A DNA stretch of 5,381 bases from DATEPR01 sp036503065 (GTDB lineage: Bacteria; Actinomycetota; Actinomycetes; Mycobacteriales; Pseudonocardiaceae): positions 1-5,381 of the forward strand of contig DASXXM010000304.1 of NCBI GenBank assembly GCA_036503065.1. Direction: 5' to 3'. A model generated the notes under the pieces. It saw only the letters and a list, made by a program, of their open reading frames with translations, ran no database searches and was not told where the DNA came from. Made by a program: the position numbers and the translations under genes. Within the stretch, counting starts at the first letter, position 1, and each line of letters starts with the position of its first letter. Below, in pieces: positions 1 to 5,381 of this stretch.

Positions 1-484
1 CGCCCACCATCCGCAGCACCTCACGCTCCCGGCCGGTCAGGTGGACGCCCGCGTCGGCCGACGGGGTGGCACGGCGCTGGCTGAGCAGCACCCGTGCCGC
101 CTTCGGGTCCAGCGGGGAGCCGCCGGTCATCACCTCGCGGATGCCGGCCAGGATCACCTCGGGCTCGCTGTGTTTGAGCAGGTAGCCGTCGGCGCCCGCT
201 TCCAGCGCGTCCAGGATGCGGGTCTGGTCGGAGAACGACGTCAACACGAGTATGCGCACGTCGGGGTTGTCCGCGACGATGCTCGCGGTCGCCCGGACAC
301 CGTCCACCCCGGGCATGGACAGGTCCATCAGCACCACGTCCGGGCGCAGTTCGGCGGCCAGTTCGACAGCCCGCGCGCCGTCACCGGCCTCGCCGACGAG
401 CACCAGGTCGTCGGTGGTGCCGAGCAGTTGCGCCAGCCCGGTGCGCACGATGGCGTGGTCGTCGGTGATGAGGACACGGATCAT
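1..484 (-). CDS. NarL/FixJ-family response regulator (3' part beyond window)
   Basis: DNA-binding partner of the adjacent histidine kinase; it should be phosphorylated by that kinase and bind promoter DNA in the cytoplasm. About 161 codons are present and the C-terminus lies beyond the left edge. Residues 1-120 form a receiver domain with the acidic pair D8/D9, the phospho-acceptor D54 in VVLMDLSMPG, the switch residue T82 and the conserved K104 in GYLLKHS. A linker follows, and the LuxR-type helix-turn-helix begins at about residue 149 (LTGREREVLRMVG) before the sequence stops. The ATG overlaps the kinase stop as ATGA, and a GAGGTG ribosome binding site (493-498, minus strand) lies 8 bases upstream, so the start is well supported and translation is probably coupled. 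Family assignment is firm; the target genes are inferred. Confidence 0.95.
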   Translation of the reverse strand, partial: MIRVLITDDHAIVRTGLAQLLGTTDDLVLVGEAGDGARAVELAAELRPDVVLMDLSMPGVDGVRATASIVADNPDVRILVLTSFSDQTRILDALEAGADGYLLKHSEPEVILAGIREVMTGGSPLDPKAARVLLSQRRATPSADAGVHLTGREREVLRMVG

Positions 485-1803
485 CGCGCAGGCACCTCGG
501 CCTCCACCCGCGTGCCCTGGCCGGGTGCGGCCCGCACGGACAGGCCGCCACCGGCCCTGGCCAGCAGGTCGCCGATGGACCGCAGCCCGAAGTGGCCGTC
601 GCCGGCCCGCTCGTCCAGTTCCACGTCGTCGAAGCCGCGCCCGTCGTCGTCGACCACCAGGGTGGCCAGCTCGTCGTGGTGCACGACGCTGATCGTGGTG
701 GCACTGGCGCCGCTGTGCGCGATGACGTTGCGCACCACCTCCTGGGCGGTGCGGAACAGCAGCGCCGACACCTCCGGCGACAGTCCCTCCGCGCCCTCAG
801 TGTCCAGTTGCACGTCGATGCCCTTGCGCTCCAGGCTGTCCGCCAGATCGGCCAGCGCGGACGCGAGGCCCTCCTCGGCGAGGTTGGGCGGATAGATGTC
901 GACGAGCAGCGACCGCAGCGAACCGATGCTGGCGCGCAGCCGGGTCGCGGTCGCGGAGATCAGCTCGGCGCGTTGTGCCTCGTCCGGCTGCCCGAGCCGG
1001 GCCGCGTCCATCGCGTAGGTCAGCCCGGTCAGCTCCTGGACGACCCCGTCGTGCAGTTCGCCCGCGATCCGGCGTCGTTCGGCGTCCGACGCGTCCACGG
1101 CGTGCCGCAGCAGCCGTTCCCGTTCCGCCCGCTGGCGTTGCAGTCGCCGCGCCATCGACCACGCGAACGGCACCTGTACGAGCTCCAGGACCAGCAGCGC
1201 GGCCAGGGACGGCGGCGCGAACTGGCGCCATGCGGCGTCGCCTGCCTGGCTGACCGCGTCGTACCGGTAGTACGTCTCGAACAGCAGTGGCACGCCGGTG
1301 GTGCTCTTGACGCCGATGTGCACCTCGAGCAGCTTGCCGTAGGGGATCTCGTACCGGTTCTCCGGCTGGTCCAGGTTGCTGACCGCCGAGGTGCTGCCCT
1401 GTTCCCGCAGCGCCACCGCCTCACTGGGGTCCAGCCCGAACGTCACCCCCATGAGCTGGGGCCGGTCGGAGTAGATGATGGTGCCGTTGGCGTTCCACAC
1501 CTTCACCCGGACCAGTGAGCCCTGGATCACGTAACGACGCATCGCGGTGTCGAACGACGCGAGCGCGGCGGGCTGTCCCGCGACGAACGCCCCGTCCAGC
1601 CGCGGCTCGGCCACGCCACGGGCGGTGACCAGCGTCGTCTGCGCGGCGGCCGCGACGGCCTGCTCGGTGCCCGACTGCCGCGCGATGAACGCGAGCAACG
1701 CGGCCAGCGACACCAGCACGACGATCCCGGCTCCGGTGAAGCGGGCCACGAGGCCGGTCGTGGACAACGGCTCGCCAGAGCGCCGCGCGCGTCGGAACCA
1801 CAT
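481..1803 (-). CDS. Sensor histidine kinase, HisKA_3 (DesK/NarX-like) type
   Basis: Membrane sensor kinase of 440 residues that autophosphorylates on His and passes phosphate to the response regulator directly downstream. A basic N-terminus (WFRRARR) precedes TM1 at about 23-41. An extracytoplasmic sensor of about 150 residues follows (42-195); it contains no Cys and no family I can name. TM2 is at about 197-216, followed by a short coiled linker. The HisKA_3 dimerisation helix carries H251 in ERRRIAGELHDGVVQ. The HATPase domain shows the N-box with N359 (EVVRNVIAHSGA), the G1 box DDDGRGF (385-391), GHFGLRSI (403-410) and GQGTRV (428-433), so all catalytic motifs are intact. The ATG start has only a weak AGG upstream, but the basic-then-hydrophobic N-terminus fits it. 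The gene diverges from the ABC exporter. The signal is unknown. Confidence 0.95.
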   Translation of the reverse strand: MWFRRARRSGEPLSTTGLVARFTGAGIVVLVSLAALLAFIARQSGTEQAVAAAAQTTLVTARGVAEPRLDGAFVAGQPAALASFDTAMRRYVIQGSLVRVKVWNANGTIIYSDRPQLMGVTFGLDPSEAVALREQGSTSAVSNLDQPENRYEIPYGKLLEVHIGVKSTTGVPLLFETYYRYDAVSQAGDAAWRQFAPPSLAALLVLELVQVPFAWSMARRLQRQRAERERLLRHAVDASDAERRRIAGELHDGVVQELTGLTYAMDAARLGQPDEAQRAELISATATRLRASIGSLRSLLVDIYPPNLAEEGLASALADLADSLERKGIDVQLDTEGAEGLSPEVSALLFRTAQEVVRNVIAHSGASATTISVVHHDELATLVVDDDGRGFDDVELDERAGDGHFGLRSIGDLLARAGGGLSVRAAPGQGTRVEAEVPAR

Positions 1804-1826
1804 GTCGACGAGCCTAGGGGACGCGC

Positions 1827-1841
1827 AGTCCTATACGGACT
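1827..1841. promoter_or_regulatory. Inverted repeat in divergent promoter region, candidate operator
   Basis: A perfect dyad, AGTCC-TATAC-GGACT (5-bp arms, 5-bp spacer), is the clearest symmetric element in the 97-base region between the sensor kinase and exporter start codons. Its size suits a dimeric NarL/FixJ regulator, and its position lets it serve both genes. On the plus strand a weak -10-like TAACGT (1860-1865) lies downstream, which would place the dyad over the -35 position of the exporter promoter, as expected for an activator without a good -35. The dyad is seen directly; its role and the promoter position are inferred. A 5-bp arm can arise by chance in GC-rich DNA, although the AT-containing centre is unusual here. 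Confidence 0.4.
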
Positions 1842-1900
1842 CCCTCTTTGGCCTAGCACTAACGTCCAATGGCCGATCGAACCAGGTCGCGACCAACATC

Positions 1901-3637
1901 ATGGATGTGCCCCGCCCCACGGCCACCCTGCCACTCACGCTGCGCGTCGCCGCGCCCGCCGCCCGGCCGCATGTCCCCGCGCTCGCGGGGTCGGCCGCGT
2001 TGGCGCTGCTGCGGGCCGGTGTGCTGCTGGCCGAGCCGTGGCCGCTGGCGCTGGCCATCGACCACGCGATCAACCACCGGCCGCCTGCCTGGCTGGGCGG
2101 CGTCCCGCCGCTGGTGCTGCTGGTGCTGGCCGGAGTCGCGGTGATCGTGCTCAACGCCATCGTCGGGCTGCTCGACGTGGCCGGGACCCGGTGCGGCGAA
2201 CGGGCGGCGGAGCGGATCGGGGCGTCGCTGCGGCAGGCGATGTTCGACCGCTCGATGTCGCTCTCGCTGCGCTGGCACGACCGGATGCGCAGCGGTGAGC
2301 TGGTGTCCCGGCTGACAACGGACGTCGGGCGGCTGCTGGACGGCATCGTCGCGGTCGCCACGACCGTACTGCCCGACACCGTGATGGTGGTGACCGTGCT
2401 GGCGGTCCTCGCCGCGGTCGATCCGGAACTGGCCCTCGTCGGGTTGGCCGTCGTGCCGGCTCTCGCGCTGCTGGCCGTCCGGCAGCGCCGCCAGGTGCGG
2501 GACGCCCAGCGGGACGCGCGGTCGGAGTCCGGGCGGCTGGCCGCCATCACCAACGACCTGATTCGCAACGTCCGCGCGGTGCAGGCCTTCGGCCGGACCG
2601 GGCGGGCCGGTTCGATCTTCGGTGCCCGCAACCGGGCGCTGCTGCGGGTCGACCTGCGGACGGTCGACGTCGAGGCGCGCTGGAGCCCGATGGCGGACCT
2701 GGTGCTGGCCTGCGGGTCCGGCCTGGTGCTGGTGGTCGGCGGCGCGCACGTCCTCGCCGGCACCCTGACCACCGGCAGCCTGCTCGTCGTGCTGGCGTAC
2801 CTCCAGGATCTCTACTCGCCCGTACGCGGACTCGCGAAACTGTCCGGATCGCTGGCCAAGGCGGGTGCCAGCGCGGTGCGGGTGCACGAGGTGTTCGCCG
2901 CCTCCGACGCGGCCACTGACGCCGTGACCGACGTGCGGCACGCCAGAACCGCGCCGTTGCTGGAGCGGGGCGTCCACTTCGAGAACGTGTGTTTCGCCTA
3001 TCAACCAGGTGTTCCCGTGTTGACGGACTTCACACTGGATCTGCCGGTTGGCGAGACGGTCTGCCTGTTCGGTCCGAGCGGCGCCGGCAAGAGCACGGTG
3101 CTGCACCTGCTGCTGCGGCTCTACGACGTGGACACGGGCCGGGTGCTCATCGACGGCGTCGACGTGCGGGCATGCGACCGGCACAGCCTGCGCAGCCGGA
3201 TGGCGTTCGTGCCGCAGGAACCGTGGCTGCTGGACGCCACGATCGCGGAGAACATCGCGTTCGGTTCGCGCCGCGCGACCCGCGCCGACGTGCTGGCGGC
3301 CGGCCGTGCGGCACTCGTCGACGAGTTCGCGCTCGACCTGCCGCAGGGCTATGACACGCCGGTCGGCGAAGGGGGCGTGTTGCTGTCCGGCGGCCAGCGC
3401 CGCCGCGTCGCCCTGGCCCGTGCCGGCGTGTCCCCGGCGCCGCTGGTGTTGCTGGACGAACCGACTGCGTCGCTCGACCCGGACTCCGCGGCGACCGTGG
3501 TCCGCGCCATCCGGGGCTCGACCGCGGCCCGCACCGTCCTGCTCATCACCCACGACCGCGACCTCGCGTCCATTGCCGACCGCACGGTGGAACTGGATCG
3601 GGCGACCACTGCTGTCCCGGTACCGGGCCGGGCGTAA
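1901..3637 (+). CDS. ABC exporter half-transporter (fused TMD-NBD)
   Basis: An integral-membrane ABC exporter of 578 residues, with an ABC_membrane domain followed by an ATPase domain; it would work as a dimer. Six hydrophobic segments are visible at about 26-50, 68-92, 150-173, 176-193, 264-286 and 288-307. The ATPase domain runs from about 358 to the end: aromatic A-loop Y367, Walker A GPSGAGKST (391-399), Q-loop Q439 (FVPQEPWLLDATIAEN), signature LSGGQRRRVALARA (495-508), Walker B LVLLDE (515-520) with E520, D-loop SLD and H-loop H551. All motifs are intact, so it should be active. No C39 peptidase domain is present, so it does not itself cleave double-glycine leaders. Substrate unknown. 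The ATG at 1901 is chosen because it precedes TM1 by a normal length; its ribosome binding site is poor. An in-frame ATG at 1802 would overlap the sensor gene and is unlikely. Confidence 0.93.
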   Translation: MDVPRPTATLPLTLRVAAPAARPHVPALAGSAALALLRAGVLLAEPWPLALAIDHAINHRPPAWLGGVPPLVLLVLAGVAVIVLNAIVGLLDVAGTRCGERAAERIGASLRQAMFDRSMSLSLRWHDRMRSGELVSRLTTDVGRLLDGIVAVATTVLPDTVMVVTVLAVLAAVDPELALVGLAVVPALALLAVRQRRQVRDAQRDARSESGRLAAITNDLIRNVRAVQAFGRTGRAGSIFGARNRALLRVDLRTVDVEARWSPMADLVLACGSGLVLVVGGAHVLAGTLTTGSLLVVLAYLQDLYSPVRGLAKLSGSLAKAGASAVRVHEVFAASDAATDAVTDVRHARTAPLLERGVHFENVCFAYQPGVPVLTDFTLDLPVGETVCLFGPSGAGKSTVLHLLLRLYDVDTGRVLIDGVDVRACDRHSLRSRMAFVPQEPWLLDATIAENIAFGSRRATRADVLAAGRAALVDEFALDLPQGYDTPVGEGGVLLSGGQRRRVALARAGVSPAPLVLLDEPTASLDPDSAATVVRAIRGSTAARTVLLITHDRDLASIADRTVELDRATTAVPVPGRA

Positions 3638-3656
3638 CAGAAGGGAAGTGGACACG

Positions 3657-3755
3657 GTGATCGAGATCAAGGGACCGATGTCGCACCGCGGCGAGCGTCG
3701 CCGGGACCGCGGGAACGACGACAACGCCAGCAGCCGTACCCGTTCACGTCGTTGA
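3657..3755 (+). CDS. Putative Arg-rich small peptide, 32 aa
   Basis: An unrecognised short ORF between the exporter and the kinase. From GTG 3657 it encodes 32 residues, beginning VIEIKGPMSHRGE and ending ASSRTRSRR. It has nine Arg, four Ser and one Thr, no Cys and no hydrophobic segment. A purine-rich ribosome binding site (AAGGGAAG, 3641-3648) lies 8 bases before the start. The GTG at 3648 (35 aa) is an alternative, but it overlaps that site. The exporter stop is 19 bases upstream, so co-transcription is likely. Most codons end in G or C (26 of 32 before the stop), unlike the kinase frame over the same bases. The stop sits just before a strong hairpin. It could be a peptide precursor, a kinase substrate, a leader peptide, or not translated at all. 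No function is claimed. Confidence 0.42.
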   Translation: MIEIKGPMSHRGERRRDRGNDDNASSRTRSRR

Positions 3756-3761
3756 TGTCCG

Positions 3762-3795
3762 CCGGCGGTTCACCGCAGCCGCGGTGGACCGCCGG
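3762..3795 (+). terminator. Strong hairpin between mini-ORF and kinase, possible attenuator
   Basis: Arms 3762-3776 and 3781-3795 pair over 15 bp with one G-U wobble and a 4-base AGCC loop; the left arm is CCGGCGGTTCACCGC. It begins 6 bases after the mini-ORF stop and ends 10 bases before the kinase GGAGG. No U tract follows, so it is not a textbook intrinsic terminator. It could reduce read-through into the kinase, protect the 3' end of an upstream transcript, or affect kinase translation. The structure is directly visible; its role is inferred. If the kinase actually started at the ATG at 3755, the hairpin would lie inside its coding sequence. Confidence 0.5.
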
Positions 3796-3805
3796 ACAGC
3801 CCCAC

Positions 3806-3810
3806 GGAGG
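3806..3810 (+). promoter_or_regulatory. Ribosome binding site deciding the kinase start
   Basis: GGAGG lies 7 bases before ATG 3818. This is the best Shine-Dalgarno match near any start in the window. It favours 3818 over the in-frame ATG at 3755, which has no such site, although that ATG overlaps the mini-ORF stop as TGATG. Confidence 0.7.
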
Positions 3811-3817
3811 CCAGAGC

Positions 3818-4741
3818 ATGATGCCCATCCACAAACACGACCTGGACGAAGACGGCGAGGCCGTCTGGCGGTACCAGGAGGGACAGTCGTTGCCCGGCGG
3901 CGCACTGGCCGTCGACCGGTTGGGTGTCGGCACCCGGTGCGAGACCTGGCTGGCCTGGTCGACCGATCTGTGGTGCCCGGTGATCGTGAAGCTCGCCCGG
4001 CCGCACCAGGTGACCAACCAGCGGGCGATCCGGTCGCTGCGCCGCGAGGTCACCGCGCTGACCGGCGCGACCCACCCCGCCCTGCCGCGCCTGATCGCCG
4101 ACGGCACCGCCGACGCAACGCCCCACCTGCTGATGGAGTACGTCGACGGCCCGGCGCTGGACGAGGAACTCGAACGCGTCGGACCGATCCCGGTCACCGA
4201 CGCGGCGCTGCTCGGTGTGCAGATCCTGGCCGCCGTCGCCGACCTGCACCGGCGCGGCCTGGTCCACCTGGACCTGAAGCCCGCCAACATAGTCCTGCGC
4301 GACGGCCGTCCGGTCGTGGTCGACTTCGGTTCGACGCGCCGGATCGGCACTCCGCAGCCGACCGGCCACCCCGTCGGCACGGCCGGCTATGCGGCACCAG
4401 AGCAGGAGGAGTGCCGCCCGATATCGCCCACAATGGACTGCTACGGCGTCGGGTCGATCCTGTACGAGGCGCTGATCGACGACATCAACGGCTTCCCGAC
4501 GTTGCCGCTGGAACTGTCCCCGATCGTGATCGGCCTGCTGGCGACCGAACCGGAGCACCGGCTGACCGTGCCGCAGGCCATGCTGGCGCTGGCCAGGAAG
4601 ATCTCCGCCGACCGACGCCCGTGGCCGAAGTGGGCCGACCGTCACCTGCCGACCCACAAGCCGCGGCCGGCGCGCCGGGGTGGGCTCATGACGAGCCCGG
4701 ATCCTCAGGAATCACTTGAGCGAGAACCGATGCGTGGCTGA
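3818..4741 (+). CDS. Hanks-type serine/threonine protein kinase, soluble, non-RD
   Basis: A cytoplasmic protein kinase of 307 residues that transfers phosphate from ATP to Ser/Thr of an unknown substrate. In order: glycine loop LGVGTRCETW (35-44), ATP-anchoring K58 (VIVKLA), helix C E77 (RREV), catalytic loop HLDLKPANI (150-158) with D152, K154 and N157, metal-binding DFG (169-171), APE (193-195), D207 and the late R248 (EHRLT). All catalytic residues are present. The loop reads HLD rather than HRD, so activation-loop phosphorylation may not be needed. No transmembrane helix, PASTA or other sensory domain follows; the tail after about 270 is Pro/Arg-rich and hydrophilic. An acidic segment (DLDEDGE) lies near the N-terminus. 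It is downstream of the exporter and mini-ORF, and its 3' end overlaps the convergent DUF488 gene by 56 bases. Its association with the exporter is inferred from gene order. Confidence 0.9.
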   Translation: MMPIHKHDLDEDGEAVWRYQEGQSLPGGALAVDRLGVGTRCETWLAWSTDLWCPVIVKLARPHQVTNQRAIRSLRREVTALTGATHPALPRLIADGTADATPHLLMEYVDGPALDEELERVGPIPVTDAALLGVQILAAVADLHRRGLVHLDLKPANIVLRDGRPVVVDFGSTRRIGTPQPTGHPVGTAGYAAPEQEECRPISPTMDCYGVGSILYEALIDDINGFPTLPLELSPIVIGLLATEPEHRLTVPQAMLALARKISADRRPWPKWADRHLPTHKPRPARRGGLMTSPDPQESLEREPMRG

Positions 4742-5060
4742 CGGCGAGCATCTTGGTCGCCGTCAGGAGGGTGATCGTCCGACGACGACTGAGATCACGC
4801 AGTGCAGCCAGCGCTGCCGCCCGCTCGGGGTCGGCCAGTTCGGCCCGGTACCGGTCGACGAACTGGCCGAACAGGTCCGGATCGTGGCCGTACCAGCGGC
4901 GCAGCTCGTCGGACGGCGCGACGAGCCGGCACCACTCGTCCAGCGCGGCGGTGGCCTTGGCCAGGCCACGCGGCCACAACCGGTCCACCAGCACCCGGGC
5001 GCCGTCGTCCGGCCCCGGTACGTCGTACGCCCGCGCCACCCGCACCTCGAAGCCAGCCAC
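4686..5060 (-). CDS. DUF488 family protein (YeaO-like)
   Basis: A small cytoplasmic protein of 124 residues in the DUF488/YeaO family, whose biochemical role is not established. Family hallmarks are seen in order: VRVARAYDVPGPDDG near the N-terminus, VLVDRLWPRG (23-32), DEW (41-43), APS (48-50), LRRWYGHDP (53-61) and RYRAEL (70-75). The usual C-terminal LLYAAKD-like stretch reads LLTATKMLAVSHASVLA here, so this end has diverged. GTG 5060 is chosen because GGAG (minus strand, 5070-5073) lies 9 bases upstream and the length fits the family. An upstream GTG at 5096 would add 12 residues but lacks a ribosome binding site. It is convergent with the kinase gene and probably an independent unit. Confidence 0.88.
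   Translation of the reverse strand: MAGFEVRVARAYDVPGPDDGARVLVDRLWPRGLAKATAALDEWCRLVAPSDELRRWYGHDPDLFGQFVDRYRAELADPERAAALAALRDLSRRRTITLLTATKMLAVSHASVLAQVIPEDPGSS
4738..4766. terminator. Perfect 10-bp inverted repeat at the kinase stop codon
   Basis: CTGACGGCGA (4738-4747) and TCGCCGTCAG (4757-4766) are exact reverse complements separated by 9 bases. The left arm contains the kinase TGA. The repeat also lies inside the DUF488 coding sequence, encoding part of LTATKMLAVSH. It could end transcription of the exporter-kinase operon. No T tract follows on the plus strand, so termination strength is uncertain. Confidence 0.45.
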
Positions 5061-5099
5061 CGCGCCAGTCTCCGGCACCCGGCGTGACGCTGCCACTCA

Positions 5100-5119
5100 G
5101 CCCGGGACCGGTCCCGGGC
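5100..5119. promoter_or_regulatory. 20-bp perfect palindrome between divergent genes
   Basis: The core CCCGGGACCGGTCCCGGG is flanked by G and C to give 20 bp of exact symmetry with no spacer. It lies between the DUF488 and lipoprotein starts. A -10-like TAGGTT (5128-5133) follows, so the palindrome would cover the -35 region of the lipoprotein promoter, as an operator would. A GGGACC-N15-CGTT arrangement (5104-5128) also loosely resembles an ECF-sigma promoter. Symmetry is seen; regulator and role are inferred. Confidence 0.45.
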
Positions 5120-5127
5120 GGGCGCGT

Positions 5128-5133
5128 TAGGTT
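5128..5133 (+). promoter_or_regulatory. Possible -10 element of lipoprotein gene
   Basis: TAGGTT matches the actinobacterial TANNNT pattern and lies 25 bases before the lipoprotein ATG. No good -35 of the housekeeping type is present upstream; that position is occupied by the palindrome. Confidence 0.3.
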
Positions 5134-5158
5134 CGCCCAACCGAGGGAAGGGTGGACG

Positions 5159-5381
5159 ATGGGACGGGTTGGACACGTGACTGCCGTTGTCGCAGCGCTG
5201 CTGCTGCTCACGGCCTGCGGCGGCAACCCACCGACCCCGAAGGCAGCGCAGTCGCATCCGCGACCCGCGCCAACCGCCAGCCCGACCCCGACGGCGACAC
5301 CGACCCCGACGCTGTACCCCCAGGTGGCGGACGCCTACAAGGCCGCGGCGGCCGCGAACCCGCGCGTGAACTTCGACCTGT
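5159..5381 (+). CDS. Putative secreted lipoprotein with Pro/Thr linker (3' part beyond window)
   Basis: The N-terminal 74 codons of an exported protein expected to be lipid-anchored on the outer face of the membrane. A short N-terminus (MGRVGH) leads to a hydrophobic core and a lipobox, LLLLTAC, with C20 as the lipidated residue after signal peptidase II cleavage. Residues 24-51 form a Pro/Thr/Ala-rich spacer (ending PTPTATPTPT), typical of a flexible wall-spanning linker. A folded region seems to begin at about 53 (YPQVADAYKAAAAANPRVNFDL) and runs off the right edge, so its domain is unidentified. AAGGG (5148-5152) is 6 bases before the ATG, supporting the start. The lipoprotein call is firm; the function is unknown. 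Confidence 0.85.
   Translation, partial: MGRVGHVTAVVAALLLLTACGGNPPTPKAAQSHPRPAPTASPTPTATPTPTLYPQVADAYKAAAAANPRVNFDL
5282..5311 (+). repeat. Short direct repeat encoding the Pro/Thr linker
   Basis: The 12-base unit CCGACCCCGACG occurs twice (5282-5293 and 5300-5311), with an 18-base period that stays in frame. It encodes PTPT twice in the lipoprotein spacer. This is a low-complexity coding repeat that could vary in length by slippage. Confidence 0.6.

Noticed and set aside
592..1518. A 308-codon open frame on the plus strand, antisense to the sensor kinase
   Set aside because: The minus-strand frame carries every histidine-kinase motif. The plus frame has no recognisable domain and the composition typical of a GC-rich shadow.
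1804..1860. Sensor kinase promoter using GTATAG within the dyad on the minus strand
   Set aside because: TATAGG resembles a -10, but no acceptable -35 lies 16-19 bases upstream, so I do not annotate it as a promoter.
1547..1900. N-terminal extension of the exporter by 118 codons
   Set aside because: It would run through the sensor kinase gene antisense. The extension has no membrane or domain character, and the ATG at 1901 gives the normal exporter length.
1859..3724. A 621-codon open frame on the minus strand, antisense to the exporter
   Set aside because: It is a shadow of the G/C-biased codons of the exporter gene. Its translation is rich in Arg, Gln, His and Pro with no domain, while the plus strand encodes all ABC motifs.
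3755..3817. Kinase start at ATG 3755, overlapping the mini-ORF stop as TGATG
   Set aside because: No ribosome binding site is present, and the added residues would encode the hairpin. ATG 3818 has GGAGG 7 bases upstream. Translational coupling keeps the longer form possible but less likely.
3657..4741. Lanthipeptide biosynthesis by a LanKC/LanL-type enzyme
   Set aside because: The kinase stands alone, with no lyase or cyclase domain, and the mini-ORF has no Cys for thioether rings, so the locus does not meet the definition of class III or IV lanthipeptides.

Overview
The window reads as chromosomal DNA of a high-GC Gram-positive bacterium, most likely a mycelial actinomycete. The coding regions are strongly G/C-biased at third codon positions. 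GTG starts and purine-rich ribosome binding sites are used, and the protein families are ones common in Actinobacteria: a DesK/NarL-type two-component pair, a Hanks-type Ser/Thr kinase and a Pro/Thr-linker lipoprotein. The species cannot be named from the sequence. No tRNA, rRNA, CRISPR array, insertion sequence or integrase is visible.

Layout. (1) Bases 1-1803, minus strand: a sensor histidine kinase followed, with a 4-base ATGA overlap, by a NarL/FixJ-type response regulator cut by the left edge. (2) Bases 1804-1900: a short divergent intergenic region with a perfect 5-5-5 dyad, AGTCC-TATAC-GGACT, a candidate operator. (3) Bases 1901-4741, plus strand: a half-size ABC exporter, then 19 bases later an unrecognised Arg-rich mini-ORF of 32 codons, then a strong 15-bp hairpin, then a soluble Hanks-type Ser/Thr kinase with its own GGAGG ribosome binding site. 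(4) Bases 4686-5060, minus strand: a DUF488 (YeaO-like) gene that converges on the kinase gene and overlaps it by 56 bases; a perfect 10-bp stem starts at the kinase stop codon. (5) Bases 5061-5158: a second divergent intergenic region with a 20-bp perfect palindrome. (6) From 5159, plus strand: the start of a lipoprotein gene cut by the right edge.

How the genes may work together. The two-component pair and the exporter operon diverge from one short region containing the dyad, so the simplest reading is that the regulator controls the exporter, the mini-ORF and the kinase in response to an extracytoplasmic signal. The most unusual part is the block exporter, short Arg-rich peptide ORF, hairpin, kinase. 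It resembles the layout of a peptide-maturation or secretion locus, in which a small gene is followed by a read-through hairpin and a modifying enzyme. The function is not known, and the peptide link is a hypothesis. The DUF488 gene and the lipoprotein look like separate units.
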